A DNA stretch of 64,000 nt from Variovorax paradoxus (GCF_902712855.1 NZ_LR743507.1:2776001-2840000), one strand, 5' to 3'; numbered from the stretch's first letter, positions 28,807 to 40,420 are shown. The notes: a model not told the origin generated them from the sequence alone. Translations and numbers: made by a program.

Positions 28807-30093
28807 TCAACGCGGTACGGACGTACCCAGGAGCGCGTCCAGATCGATCGCCGCGGCCATTGCCTTGTAGCCCGCGTCGCCCGGGTGCAGGTGGTCGCCC
28901 GAGTCCATCGAGGCTTCCAGGCGCGAGGGGTGTGCAGGGTCGCGCAGCAGCGCATCGAAGTCGACCACGGCATCGAACGCGCCGCTCTCTCGTATCCAGC
29001 GGTTCACGGCCTGGCGCACCTGGTCCTTGGCAGGGGCGTAGTGGCCTTCGAGCGGCGTGCCTTCCAGCGCGCGTTCGGTCGGCGCGATGGTGCCCGCCAT
29101 GATGCGCACGTTGTGGGCATGCGCCATCTCGATCAGCTGGAGGAAGCCCTGTATCAGTTGCTCTGCGCGCACCGCGGGCTCGCCGGGTGCGAACGGGCCG
29201 CCGGGCCAGCCGATGTCGTTGGTGCCCAGCAGCACGACTACGGCGCGCACACCGGGTTGCGCGAACACGTCGCGGCCCGCGCGCTCGATGCCAGCGCGGC
29301 CCATGCCGTCCTTCAGCAGCCGGCCGCCGGAGATGCCGGCGTTCAGCACAGCCACATGGCGCCCGGCGAACCGCTCGGCCAGGGCGTCGGGCCATCGGGT
29401 GTTGGCGCCGGGCGTGGAGCCGTTGCCGTCGGTCAGCGAATCGCCGAACGCGACGACGGTGACGGGCGGCTGAGGCGTCTCGACGATCAGCTCGCTGACA
29501 TAGACCCGCGTGCTCCATGGCGTGGCGGCTTCGGGCATGCGCGCGGCGGAGGTGAGGTCGCCGTCGGCCACGTAGGCGACCTGGCGTGCATCGAAGTGAA
29601 AGCCCGCGGGCTGGCTTGGCTGCGGCAGATAGAGCGACACGGCCACTTCGCCGAGCGCGGGCAGCGGGATATCCACCGGATCGCTGACCAGCCGTGCACC
29701 GGGCGGCAGCGTGACTTCGGCTTGTCCGCCGAAGCGCAGCGCGCGGCCGCTGCCCTCGACGATGGCCGAGCCTCCGGCATGCCGTGCCACGCGTGCCGCG
29801 CCCACATGCAGCGGCGTCGTGCCGCCTTCGTTGCTGATCACCACGCGCAGGCGCGTGCCGCCGATGCTCAGGCGCGCAACCTGGCGGATCGTCTGCCGGT
29901 TGAACTGGAAGGGCAGGCCCGATGGCAGCACGAAGTCGCCGCTCCAGATGGGTTGTGTGCTGGCCATCCAACTGGGGCTCCAGTACGTGCCCGCGGTGCC
30001 GGGCGGTTCGGCCTGCGATGCGGCAACAGAGGTTGCCAGGGTGAGTGCCAAGGCGCCGTGGCGGGCGAGCGTCGCGAATGTCGATGTGGTCAT
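28807..30093 (-). CDS. SGNH/GDSL-type hydrolase, secreted, 428 aa
   Basis: A Sec signal (residues 1-28, ending ASQA) precedes an N-terminal beta domain and the SGNH domain. The four blocks are visible: nucleophile Ser in VAFGDSLTDG, Gly in AGISGGRLL, Asn in LLGTNDIGWP and the Asp-x-x-His block DHLHPG. The family covers esterases, lipases and carbohydrate deacetylases. ATG 30093 has an AAGGAAC site. It is divergent from the LysR gene, which may control it. Confidence 0.9.
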   Translation of the reverse strand: MTTSTFATLARHGALALTLATSVAASQAEPPGTAGTYWSPSWMASTQPIWSGDFVLPSGLPFQFNRQTIRQVARLSIGGTRLRVVISNEGGTTPLHVGAARVARHAGGSAIVEGSGRALRFGGQAEVTLPPGARLVSDPVDIPLPALGEVAVSLYLPQPSQPAGFHFDARQVAYVADGDLTSAARMPEAATPWSTRVYVSELIVETPQPPVTVVAFGDSLTDGNGSTPGANTRWPDALAERFAGRHVAVLNAGISGGRLLKDGMGRAGIERAGRDVFAQPGVRAVVVLLGTNDIGWPGGPFAPGEPAVRAEQLIQGFLQLIEMAHAHNVRIMAGTIAPTERALEGTPLEGHYAPAKDQVRQAVNRWIRESGAFDAVVDFDALLRDPAHPSRLEASMDSGDHLHPGDAGYKAMAAAIDLDALLGTSVPR

Positions 30094-30216
30094 GAGATGT
30101 TCCTTCGAGCGGGGGAAATTGAAGCGAGGGCTCGACTTTTCCGTATTCGAGTCTGGACAGGTAGAAGGCAGAATGGCATCCAGACCATTCCAGAATCGAA
30201 TAAAACCAGACGCACC

Positions 30217-31116
30217 ATGGACACCTTGCGCGCACTCGAAGCCTTCGTGCACAGCGTGGAACTCGGCAGCCTGTCGGGCGCGGCGCGTGCGCTGGACACC
30301 ACACAGCCCACAGTCAGCAAGCTGGTCGCCGGGCTCGAGCGTTCGCTCGGCGTGCGGCTTTTGCGGCGCAGCGCGGCCGGGTTGAGCCTGACGGAGGAGG
30401 GCCAGCGTTTTCACGAGCGCGCGCGGCGCGTGCTCGAGGACTACGGCGATGCCGTGTCCGACGCTCGCGAGGGCCTCCACCAGCCGCGCGGCCTGCTGCG
30501 CATGAGCGCGCCCGTCACGCTCGGCCAGCGGCATCTCAATGCGATGGCGCTGGAGTTCCTCGCGCTGTACCCCGGGATCGAACTCGAGCTGTTGCTCGAC
30601 GACCGCTTCGTCGATCCGCTGGAAGAGCGCATCGACGTGTCACTGCGCGTCGGCGGGCCGCTGCCGCCCGACCTTGTCGCAAGGCACCTCGGCACCTGGC
30701 CGCGCGTGCTGGTCGCGTCGCCCGGCTATGTGGCCGCACGCGGCAAGCCGCGCAAGCCTCAGGACCTGCTGGCGCACGACTACCTGCGCTACGGCGCCGG
30801 GGACGACGGCGTGCTGCTGCAAGGACCCGATGGTGCGCTCACGGTTCCGGTTCGCAGCCGCTACCGTGTCAACAACGCAGTGGCCATGCTGGACAGCGTT
30901 CTCGGCGGTGCGGGCATCTCGCTGCAGCCGACGTGGATGGTGGCCGAACCTTTGGCTCAGGGCCGCCTTGTGCGCGTGCTGCCGAGACACAGCGGCCCTG
31001 CGCAGGAAGTGCACCTGCTGTATGCCCCGCGCCGCCAGTTGCCGTTGCGGGTGCGTGTGCTCGTGGACTTCCTGGCCGAGCGGGTGGCGAAGCTTCCGGG
31101 TGCCACGCGCAACTAG
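30217..31116 (+). CDS. LysR family transcriptional regulator, 299 aa
   Basis: The N-terminal winged helix (residues 1-60, with LSGAARALDTTQPTVSKLVAGLE as the DNA-binding helices) and the C-terminal effector domain are both complete. It is transcribed away from the GDSL hydrolase across a 123-base intergenic region, the usual arrangement for LysR regulators that control the divergent gene. The inducer is unknown. Confidence 0.93.
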   Translation: MDTLRALEAFVHSVELGSLSGAARALDTTQPTVSKLVAGLERSLGVRLLRRSAAGLSLTEEGQRFHERARRVLEDYGDAVSDAREGLHQPRGLLRMSAPVTLGQRHLNAMALEFLALYPGIELELLLDDRFVDPLEERIDVSLRVGGPLPPDLVARHLGTWPRVLVASPGYVAARGKPRKPQDLLAHDYLRYGAGDDGVLLQGPDGALTVPVRSRYRVNNAVAMLDSVLGGAGISLQPTWMVAEPLAQGRLVRVLPRHSGPAQEVHLLYAPRRQLPLRVRVLVDFLAERVAKLPGATRN

Positions 31117-31127
31117 CAGCGAAGGGT

Positions 31128-31742
31128 TCAGGTGTTGCGCAGCTCGCGCGTGCCGACAGGCGTGTCGGGGCCGGTGCGCACGTTGCGCTCGATGAATTCG
31201 CGCGCGATGGCTTCCGCGTTGGCGGGCGCCGGCCCGTTGAAGGACATGCGGTACTTCAGCAGCCGCCCGCCGCGTGCCGTCAGGTACGCAAAGGAGTCGT
31301 AGGTCTTTTTGTCGCGCGCATTCACCAGCCGGAATGAGATCGACCGGAACGTCAGTCCCTCGATGCGAACGTCGCGCGTCGGGCCGGGCTTTGCGCTGGT
31401 GTAGAAGCCCAGCGCCGTGGCGCGCTGCACCTCGGCGATCGTGTTCCTGAATTGCTCGTCGAACTTCGGGTCATCCACACCGGTGCGCCAGTCGGTGCGC
31501 TTCATGTCGTAGACATAGACGTCGATCCAGCCGACACTGCTCTCGAAGCGGTGGCTGCGCCCCAGGCCCGGGTTCGCCGCCTCGTAAGACCTGGAGTCGA
31601 TGTAGCGCCACTGGACTCCGGTGGGCCTGGCTGCCGACGCCTCCTCGGCGATCGCATTGCCAGCCGTGCCGGGCGGCGTGCCGGGCGCCGTCGCGCAAGC
31701 GCCGAGGAAGGCGCAGAGAAGCAGGGCGAAGAGCAGTTTCAT
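31128..31742 (-). CDS. Putative lipoprotein of unknown function, 204 aa
   Basis: Residues 1-16 form a lipoprotein signal ending in LGAC with Cys16 lipidated. The mature protein has about 185 residues with many aromatic and charged residues (YIDSRSYEAANPG, VGWIDVYVYDM), and no motif that I recognise. It ends 11 bases after the LysR gene on the opposite strand. Confidence 0.75.
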   Translation of the reverse strand: MKLLFALLLCAFLGACATAPGTPPGTAGNAIAEEASAARPTGVQWRYIDSRSYEAANPGLGRSHRFESSVGWIDVYVYDMKRTDWRTGVDDPKFDEQFRNTIAEVQRATALGFYTSAKPGPTRDVRIEGLTFRSISFRLVNARDKKTYDSFAYLTARGGRLLKYRMSFNGPAPANAEAIAREFIERNVRTGPDTPVGTRELRNT

Positions 31743-31850
31743 GGCCGGCTCCAGGGGGAGAAAAGGGTTGGCGTGCAACGGATCATGCCGCACGACCGCC
31801 TATATACTCGCGCCTGTCATCTTTCTGGCCGCGTTCGTCGGCCACCAGAT

Positions 31851-31924
31851 GCGGGTGTAGTTCAATGGTAGAACGGCAGCTTCCCAAGCTTCATACGAGG
31901 GTTCGATTCCCTTCACCCGCTCCA
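31851..31924 (+). tRNA. tRNA-Gly(CCC)
   Basis: A 74-base cloverleaf with encoded CCA. The acceptor stem is GCGGGTG/CACCCGC, the D-loop region is TAGTTCAATGGTAGAA, the anticodon loop TTCCCAA gives anticodon CCC, and the T-arm is GAGGGTTCGATTCCCTT. The sequence is close to E. coli glyU. The anticodon stem (GCAGC/GCTTC) carries one C-U mismatch. Confidence 0.95.
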
Positions 31925-31945
31925 GCAACCCGGCCGCTTCTCTTC

Positions 31946-32329
31946 TCATGCGTGAGAGTCGTCCTCCGGAAGCTCGTACATCCCCACGCGCGCGGCGCGC
32001 CCCGGCTTCTTCTTCGACAGGTCCAGCCACGCGAGCCCGACTTCGATCTTCACGTCCGGCATCGTCGCGTCCTCCTGGCCGTCGGCCACCACGACAGTGA
32101 AGCCGCGTTCGCGCAGCCGCTCGACGACGGACAGGTCAAGGCCCGCACCGTTGTAGATGTTGCGGCTTGCCAGCCGGTGGGCATGGAAGAAAGCCTCGTA
32201 GCCGACGCCCGGAAGCATCTTCGCCACCTCGTTCCATCTCAAAATCAACCGTGCGCCTTCAGGCCACGGCTGGACCGCGAGCGTCTTCAACGCTGCCACG
32301 ACCCGCTCCATCTCGCTTACGCCCGACAT
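31946..32329 (-). CDS. Hypothetical protein, 127 aa
   Basis: I prefer the ATG at 32329 because it has a GAGG site five bases upstream and because base composition changes there: the 75 bases upstream in the same frame, up to an ATG at 32404, are much more AT-rich than the rest. The product is soluble, with WNEVAKMLPGVGYEAFFHAHRL and a Lys-rich C-terminal part. I recognise no family. It lies 21 bases after the tRNA on the opposite strand. Confidence 0.6.
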   Translation of the reverse strand: MSGVSEMERVVAALKTLAVQPWPEGARLILRWNEVAKMLPGVGYEAFFHAHRLASRNIYNGAGLDLSVVERLRERGFTVVVADGQEDATMPDVKIEVGLAWLDLSKKKPGRAARVGMYELPEDDSHA

Positions 32330-32478
32330 CTCCGCCTCAATGTAGTTTCGCGGGATGGTAGCTTGCGGCGCAGGAGTTACGACACAAATTAACACTCTGC
32401 TCATGCTCCCAAATTGATTGTTAATACTTGTGAATTAATTCCTGGGGGCGTGTGGTTTCGGCGCCTATGCTCGGCCCC

Positions 32479-32709
32479 ATGAGAGCTCCCTCATCTCTTC
32501 TTGAATTGCCCGACGGATGGTCCGCGGATTTCGAGATCATGCGGACGGTCCACGGCTCCTATGCCGGTATCGCGAAGCTGAGCCTGGAAGGCGTGCAGAA
32601 GTGCGCGCTGGTGATCACGCAGCAGCTGACATGGGACGGCGCCTTCGAACGCGCCCGCGTTCGCGCCGCGCATTTCGTCAGGGAATGGGCCGCCAGCCCG
32701 CGCGACTGA
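32479..32709 (+). CDS. Small hypothetical protein, 76 aa
   Basis: A short soluble protein with the segment LPDGWSADFEIMRTVHGSY and an amphipathic C-terminal helix. The upstream 100 bases are AT-rich and hold the shared promoter zone with the divergent gene. An in-frame ATG at 32467 and a GTG at 32452 are alternatives. No family recognised. Confidence 0.55.
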   Translation: MRAPSSLLELPDGWSADFEIMRTVHGSYAGIAKLSLEGVQKCALVITQQLTWDGAFERARVRAAHFVREWAASPRD

Positions 32710-32853
32710 CCCGGTCAGGTCGGCCGACGCCGCCGCCGCGATGCGCGCGCGGCGTGACATCTCGGAACGTTCTTCACAGAAGCGATGTGCGCGGGCCTGC
32801 GCCGTGCGCCGTTGTCTACCCATCGGGACTTTTCCCGCACTTCTGGAGACGAC

Positions 32854-33216
32854 GTGGACATTCATCGCAGGAACATTCTCAGGATCGCCGCCGCGGGCGC
32901 GGTTGCAGCCGGCGCGCTGTTCGCCGCTGGTTCGGCCAGCGCGGCAACGAGCTGGTCCATCGGCGTCAACATCCCCGGCGTCGTGGTGAGCGAGCCCGCG
33001 CCGGTGTACTACGAACCGGCTCCGGTCTATTCGCCGCCGGCACCTGTCTACTACCAGCCGCCACCGGTGCGCTACCGTCCGCCGGCCGTCTACGAGCCGG
33101 CACCTGTGTACTACGAGCCCGGCCCGCGCTGGGGCCACGAGGAGCGCCGCGAATGGCGCCGTCGCGAGTGGGAGCGCCGCGAGCACTATCGCCGTTACCA
33201 CGAAGACCGCGATTGA
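32854..33216 (+). CDS. Exported Pro/Tyr-rich repeat protein, 120 aa
   Basis: A GTG start with a GGAG site eight bases upstream gives an exported N-terminus: a basic RRN stretch, a hydrophobic core and an ASA cleavage site near residue 31. The mature part contains five degenerate repeats of a P-A-P-V-Y-Y-E/Q-P type (residues ~48-90) and a very basic C-terminal tail of alternating Arg and Glu. This design fits a surface-exposed or wall-associated filler protein; no enzyme motif is present. Confidence 0.75.
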   Translation: MDIHRRNILRIAAAGAVAAGALFAAGSASAATSWSIGVNIPGVVVSEPAPVYYEPAPVYSPPAPVYYQPPPVRYRPPAVYEPAPVYYEPGPRWGHEERREWRRREWERREHYRRYHEDRD

Positions 33217-33511
33217 TTCCAGGTTTATTTTTCGGGAGCGCGTAAAAAAACTGCTCTCGCTGCCTCTTTCGTGGGCATCGTGTTGCAGGCCTCGCCAGGC
33301 AACGGGTTGCGGCGCTTCGCACAAGGTTTTCCACAGCGTTGTCCCCATAGGAAAGGGACAACGCATCGCCGCTGTGTGCTAGGGAGAAGCATCTCAAGAA
33401 GCCGATCGGCCAGGAGGAGGTAGCCGTAAGGTAGGCAAGCGGCCGATAGACGCGGCGAACCGGCGCGAGGAACATGCAGGCTTGCGCGCAGTCGCGCAGA
33501 AGGAGCGTGAG

Positions 33512-33802
33512 ATGACGTTCGACTTCCTGTTTCGCCCGTCCCACACCGCGTACCTCCGGCGTGCCGCCGCGCTGCTCGAGGAGGCGCAGATGGCGCGCAT
33601 CGAGCACCAGGCCGCAGCGGAGCATCACAGTGCGCTGGCGCGGATGTATGCCGAGCGCGTCAGGCGCCTGGAGAACGAGCTCTACCGCCAGCCGCGCAAC
33701 GTCGAGCATCCGCCGTCAGACGCCACCGTCCCCGCCGAGGAGCGGCCCCAGTTGTACTCGCTGGATGCGAACCGCAAACCGGGCCTGACTTCGGCCACGT
33801 GA
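33512..33802 (+). CDS. Small coiled-coil-like protein, 96 aa
   Basis: The ATG has AAGGAG six bases upstream. Residues ~15-65 form a heptad-like amphipathic helix rich in Ala, Glu, Arg and His (AAALLEEAQMARIEHQAAAEHHSALARMYAERVRRLENEL shape), followed by a flexible tail. Such proteins often act as small regulators or assembly factors; no family is recognised. Confidence 0.65.
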   Translation: MTFDFLFRPSHTAYLRRAAALLEEAQMARIEHQAAAEHHSALARMYAERVRRLENELYRQPRNVEHPPSDATVPAEERPQLYSLDANRKPGLTSAT

Positions 33803-33817
33803 CCGGCGCGCAGCAAG

Positions 33818-33842
33818 CAAAAAAATACCCGCCGAAGCGGGT
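33818..33842. terminator. Hairpin with A-tract downstream of small gene
   Basis: The stem ACCCGC/GCGGGT with a CGAA loop (33827-33842) follows an A-rich stretch. On the minus strand it reads as a stem plus T-tract, while on the plus strand only TTT follows. Its role is uncertain; it may end a short minus-strand transcript or protect a plus-strand 3' end. Confidence 0.45.
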
Positions 33843-33944
33843 TTCGAGGAGCCCTGGCGGGCGCTCTAAGAACAATACAGAGAGCTCTTCTTTTGTACGG
33901 CCCTGTTGCGTGACAGCATTTGCATGGTCAACGGGTATCCCGTA

Positions 33945-34196
33945 GGCGGCTGTCAGTCAGAAACAGTCAGCCGCCGTAGGACACTCATTAAAGCGTGAAC
34001 TAATTGGCAGTTTTTAGGGCTCCCGTCGCGCGCATCTCGTGGCTGCGCCCACCGTGCACGCGGGAAGTGTCGGTCCCGTCCGACACGGTCTTGTCGCACG
34101 AAGCCCTAGATTTTGCGGACTCGCTCTACGTGCGAGTTCTCTGTGTGTGACAGCACTCAAGAGGTTCACAACCCAGCCTCGTGCTGGGTTTTTTTT
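33945..34196 (+). ncRNA. Candidate structured non-coding RNA ending in a strong terminator
   Basis: No ORF is supported here. Stacked perfect hairpins are seen: GGCGGCTG with CAGCCGCC (33945-33975), a long-range pair TAGGGCT/AGCCCTA (34015-34021 with 34102-34108), GTGTCGG/CCGACAC (34067-34086) and ACTCGC/GCGAGT (34119-34137), followed by the terminator at 34171. The segment GTCGGTCCCGTCCGAC followed by GAAGCCCTAGA recalls the apical part of E. coli 6S RNA (CUCGGUCCGUCCGAG, GAAGCC), so a 6S homologue is possible. It could also be the long 3' end of the upstream gene. Confidence 0.4.
34171..34196 (+). terminator. Rho-independent terminator
   Basis: The stem ACCCAGC/GCTGGGT with a five-base loop is followed by seven Ts. 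It terminates a plus-strand transcript although no plus-strand gene ends within 360 bases upstream, which supports the non-coding RNA call. Confidence 0.9.
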
Positions 34197-34198
34197 AT

Positions 34199-34516
34199 TC
34201 ATCTCAAAAGCTCGAACTGAAACTCCGTCGTACGCGGATTGCTCAGCAGCGGGGCGGTCTGTTCGGTGGCGTGGTCCCAAGCCTCGCGCCATGCACGTGC
34301 CAGCGCGACCTGCGCCTGCGTCAATGCACCAGACCCCGATTCGAGCTGGTTCGCCCACGCCCGGTAGCACTTCACCACGTGGGTCGGTGCGCCGATGCGT
34401 TGCTCGAGCAGCCTCAGGAAGGTGAAACGGACCTCCATCAGGTCGCGAATGGAGAGGTCGTTGCCTTCCAGTCGCACGGTGTAGGGTTGCTCGCGGTGGG
34501 CTGTGTCTTCAAACAT
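34199..34516 (-). CDS. Hypothetical protein, 105 aa
   Basis: A soluble protein with the segment PYTVRLEGNDLSIRDLMEVRF and a Trp/Ala-rich helical half. The ATG at 34516 was chosen; another ATG 15 bases upstream gives five more residues. Its stop codon sits at the edge of the terminator on the other strand. No family recognised. Confidence 0.6.
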   Translation of the reverse strand: MFEDTAHREQPYTVRLEGNDLSIRDLMEVRFTFLRLLEQRIGAPTHVVKCYRAWANQLESGSGALTQAQVALARAWREAWDHATEQTAPLLSNPRTTEFQFELLR

Positions 34517-34724
34517 CGGGCTCGCATGCAAGAGGTTGCGAGCCAGCTTGCCAGGAGCGCGATACCGCTCTTCCGAAGGTCTCAGGCCTCGCCTCGCGAA
34601 AGGTGTGAGCGCCGGATGGTAGCGAGTTGCGCGTTGCAGAATTCGGGACGGTGGTTCCGGTTTGTTGCTTTAGGCGGGCCCGATTGCGCGCCAGTCACGG
34701 ACGCGGTAGGCAGGCCGGCCCGCG

Positions 34725-35549
34725 TCAGCGCAGGAACACGTGCTGCATGAACTGCCTGATCGGGTACTGGATGACCGCCTGCAGTCTCGCGGGCAGTTCC
34801 AGCGGCCGCATCAGCATCTTGAGCGTGGTGGCGGCACTGAGGTTCGTGCGGATGGTGCTGTTCATGCGCGCGCTCAGGGCCTGCACGTAGGCAGTGTCGC
34901 TCGCGCGCTCGGGCGACCGCGTCTGCACGACGTGGCGGATGGCGCAGTCGGCGTCCTCGCTTTTGAGTTCGAGCGTGCGCTGCCCGATGGTGCGGAACAC
35001 GCGCAACCGGCTGAGCTTCTCCTGCGTGCGGTAGCGCCGGTAGTAGCGATAGAAGTGCTTGTAGTGATTGACCTCGTCGGTCGCGATGCGGGTGGCGAGA
35101 TCGTGCAGCACGGGCTCGTCGGTGCTGCGCGCCATCGCGCGGTAGTAGGTGGCGGTGCCCGTCTCGACCACGCAGCGCGCGGTCATTTCCAGGGCGCGGG
35201 TCGGTGCCAGCAGCTCGACCTTGCAGTAGGTCGCGTATTCCTCGAGGAAGCCCTTGTACGCCGTCTCCCAGTCGAACTCGGGCCATACGTACTCGACGTA
35301 GGCGCGAAGGGCCTTGCCGTGTTGCAGTTCCTCCTGTTCCCAATGGTTCGAGAGCCATTCGGTGACTTCGTCGTCACCCTTGAAGAAGTCGACCAGATTG
35401 TGCGTATACAGATCCGAGCCGCTTTCGATGAACGAAGCGCACGCCACCAGGTTGAAGAGGTTTTCGTCAGGGCGGACCTTGTCGAGCGCAATGCGCGAAA
35501 AGTCCAGGTCTTCGATCTTCCAGTGCCGTTCGGCTTCTTGGCTTGCCAT
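34725..35549 (-). CDS. Ferritin-like domain protein (diiron), 274 aa
   Basis: The ATG has an AAGGAG site. The protein is all-helical with two carboxylate-His metal motifs: the first in NHWEQEELQHGKAL and the second in ATDEVNHYKHFYRYYRRYR, as in the diiron ferritin/acyl-ACP desaturase-like superfamily. Such proteins are oxidases, desaturases or iron-handling proteins; the exact role is unknown. It lies 254 bases upstream of alaS on the opposite strand. Confidence 0.78.
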   Translation of the reverse strand: MASQEAERHWKIEDLDFSRIALDKVRPDENLFNLVACASFIESGSDLYTHNLVDFFKGDDEVTEWLSNHWEQEELQHGKALRAYVEYVWPEFDWETAYKGFLEEYATYCKVELLAPTRALEMTARCVVETGTATYYRAMARSTDEPVLHDLATRIATDEVNHYKHFYRYYRRYRTQEKLSRLRVFRTIGQRTLELKSEDADCAIRHVVQTRSPERASDTAYVQALSARMNSTIRTNLSAATTLKMLMRPLELPARLQAVIQYPIRQFMQHVFLR

Positions 35550-35691
35550 GCGAACTCCTTGAGCTTTTATGTCCGTAGAAGTACGGATGGCGCAACCCTT
35601 GTTTGGTTCTCGTCTTTTGCGCCCGGACACATATTAGCCTCGGTACCGGGTTCATGCAGTCCGGTCTCGGGGCGGCGCGGGCATCATGGCC

Positions 35692-35707
35692 AAACCTATA
35701 ATGGTTT
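35692..35707 (+). promoter_or_regulatory. Palindrome centred on a -10 box upstream of alaS
   Basis: AAACCTATAATGGTTT is a perfect 16-base palindrome whose middle six bases are the consensus -10 hexamer TATAAT. It lies about 97 bases before the alaS start. No good -35 hexamer lies at the usual distance. A regulator binding here would compete with RNA polymerase. Confidence 0.55.
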
Positions 35708-35803
35708 GTTCAAGCAAATCAAGCAGTTAGGCCGGTTCGCCGCAGTGGGTTCGACACGAGGTCGCCATCGCCGCGCCGCCTCGACAGAAGACGAAATCCA
35801 AAG

Positions 35804-38428
<2,625 letters not shown>

Positions 38429-38453
38429 CGACATTCCGAAGGACCCGCACTTC

Positions 38454-39470
38454 ATGCCAGAAGACATTCCCGGTGAAGTGCTCGTGATGGGGGCGGGCAC
38501 CATCGGGTGCTTCATCGGTGGAAGCCTGGCGGCCGCCGGCGTGCCCGTGACCTTCGTCGGCCGTCCGCGCGTGCTCGAGAAGCTCGCGGTGCACGGCCTG
38601 ACGGTCACCGACATGGACGGCGCCACGCACAGGCTGCCCGCCGATTCGCTGCGGCTGTGCGAGCAGGTGCCCAACGGTAACCAGCCCGCGCTGGTGCTGC
38701 TGTGCGTGAAGAGCGGCGCCACCGCCGAGGCGGCCGGCGAACTGGCTTTCTCGCTGCCGGCAGGCACCACCGTCGTCTCGCTGCAGAACGGCATCTCCAA
38801 CTGCGCGGCGGCCTCGCGGACGGGTCCGTCGCTCAATGTCCGGGCCGGCATGGTGCCGTACAACGTCGCCGAGATCGGCCCCGGGGCCTTCCACCGCGGC
38901 ACCCCCGGCCGCCTGGCCGCCGAAGACGATGCGGCGCTGCGCTCGTGGCAGGCCGTGTTCGCTCGCGCCGGCGTGCCGCTCGACCTGCACGCCGACCTGT
39001 TGCCCGTGCAGTGGGGCAAGCTGATGCTCAACCTCAACAACCCTGTCAACGCGCTCTCGGGCCTGCCGCTGCGCGAGGAGCTGATGCTGCGCGGCTACCG
39101 CCGCTGCTTCGCCTCGCTGATCGACGAGGCACTGGGCGTGCTCAACGTCGCGGGCATCGCGCCGGCGCAGGTCGCGGCTGTGCCTGCACGGCGCCTGCCG
39201 GGCCTGCTGCGGCTGCCCGACTGGCTCTTTCGCATCGTCGCGGCGCGCATGCTGCGCATCGACGCCAAGGCCCGCTCCAGCATGGCCGACGATCTCGCGC
39301 TGGGCCGTCGCACCGAAATCGATGCGCTCAGCGGCGAGGTGGTGCGGCTCGCGCAGACCCACGGCCTCAGTGCACCGCGCAACGCGCGCATGGTTGCGTT
39401 GCTCGAGGCGTGGCCGCAGCAGCCGAAACGCTGGACGGCGCGCCAGCTGCAGGACGCGCTGGGCCTCTAG
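38454..39470 (+). CDS. panE: 2-dehydropantoate 2-reductase family, 338 aa
   Basis: The NADP-binding motif GAGTIGCFIGG is at residues 13-23. The catalytic region shows the characteristic GKLMLNLNNPVNALSG, including the Asn pair and Lys of the PanE/ApbA fold. PanE makes pantoate for coenzyme A; many bacteria carry several paralogues with other ketoacid substrates, so the symbol is tentative. It lies 25 bases after alaS. Confidence 0.82.
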   Translation: MPEDIPGEVLVMGAGTIGCFIGGSLAAAGVPVTFVGRPRVLEKLAVHGLTVTDMDGATHRLPADSLRLCEQVPNGNQPALVLLCVKSGATAEAAGELAFSLPAGTTVVSLQNGISNCAAASRTGPSLNVRAGMVPYNVAEIGPGAFHRGTPGRLAAEDDAALRSWQAVFARAGVPLDLHADLLPVQWGKLMLNLNNPVNALSGLPLREELMLRGYRRCFASLIDEALGVLNVAGIAPAQVAAVPARRLPGLLRLPDWLFRIVAARMLRIDAKARSSMADDLALGRRTEIDALSGEVVRLAQTHGLSAPRNARMVALLEAWPQQPKRWTARQLQDALGL

Positions 39471-39518
39471 CGCCGGGCCCTGCACCTTCGGCAGCCTCAC
39501 TGGCGTGGCTTGGAGGGT

Positions 39519-40393
39519 TGTCCTGTGACGAGCGCATGCAGGGCACGCTGCAGCTCTTTCGTACGCAGCAGCAACTCGACGGCACAGCGAAGGACGTCGA
39601 AGTGCTCGAGGCGTCGGGCGTTCCGTACCAGCTGCTCGACCGCGAAGGCTGCGTGCAACACGAACCTGCGCTCGCCGGGGTGAAGCAGAAGTTCTTCGTC
39701 GACCTGCGCTTGCCGGGCGACGAGACGGGCGGCTGTTTCAAGTTCACTCACGCGCCGGCGACGCTTGCGTGGGCTGCAGGCGTCACCTTCAGATTCGGCG
39801 TGAACATCCAGGCTATCGAGATGAAGCGGCGCGCGGCGTGGCGGCAGTGCGCGCCGATGCCGGCCGCTTCACCGCCGAGCGCTATGTGGTCGCGTTCGGC
39901 GGCCATTCGCCTGCGCTGGTCAGGCCCCTGGGCATCGGCCTGCCGGTGTATCCGCTTAAAGGTTTCTCGATCACCGTGCCCATTGCCGACGCGGGCGGCG
40001 CACCCGAATCCACCGTGATGGACGAGACATTCAAGGTGGCCGTCACGCGCCTGGGCGATCGAATTCGCGCGGGCGGCACGGCGCAGCTCTCGGACTTCGA
40101 CCTGCGGCTGGATGCGCGCTGGCGCGACACGCTGGAGCACGTCGTGACGGACCTGTTCCCCGCGGCAGCAACGTGCGCGATGCTTCCTTTTGGACCGGCC
40201 TGCGCCCCATGACGCCCGACGGCCCCCCCGTGGTCGGCGCCACCCGCGGTCCCAATCTGATGCTCAGCACCGGCCACGGCGCCCTGGGCTGGACCATGGC
40301 CGCCGGCACGGGCGCCTGATGGCCGACCTGCTAGCGGGCCGGGCGCCCGAGATCGACATCGACGGCCTCGCGCTGGCCCGCTACGGCGCCTGA
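39519..40393 (+). pseudogene. Degenerate D-amino acid dehydrogenase (dadA-like) remnant
   Basis: Fragments of one FAD-dependent DadA-type protein are spread over all three frames. The first runs from about 39519 (QGTLQLFRTQQQLDG, LPGDETGGCFKFT), the second from about 39840 (RADAGRFTAERYVVAFGGH, VYPLKGFSITVPIADAG), the third from about 40165 (SFWTGLRPMTPDG, STGHGALGWTMAAG) and the last from about 40310 (LMADLLAGRAPEIDIDG). The N-terminal FAD-binding part with its GxGxxG motif is missing altogether. At least three frameshifts and a 5' truncation make it non-functional. Confidence 0.9.
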
Positions 40394-40420
40394 TCGCGCG
40401 TGCGTTCTTCTGCGATTCCG

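Noticed and set aside
33327..33335. TTTTCCACA, a single DnaA-box-like sequence.
   Set aside because: A lone box without an AT-rich element or cluster is not evidence for an origin.
33950..33968. CTGT and ACAG halves near a third possible LexA box.
   Set aside because: The spacing is nine bases, not eight, and the sequence is part of a stable RNA hairpin.
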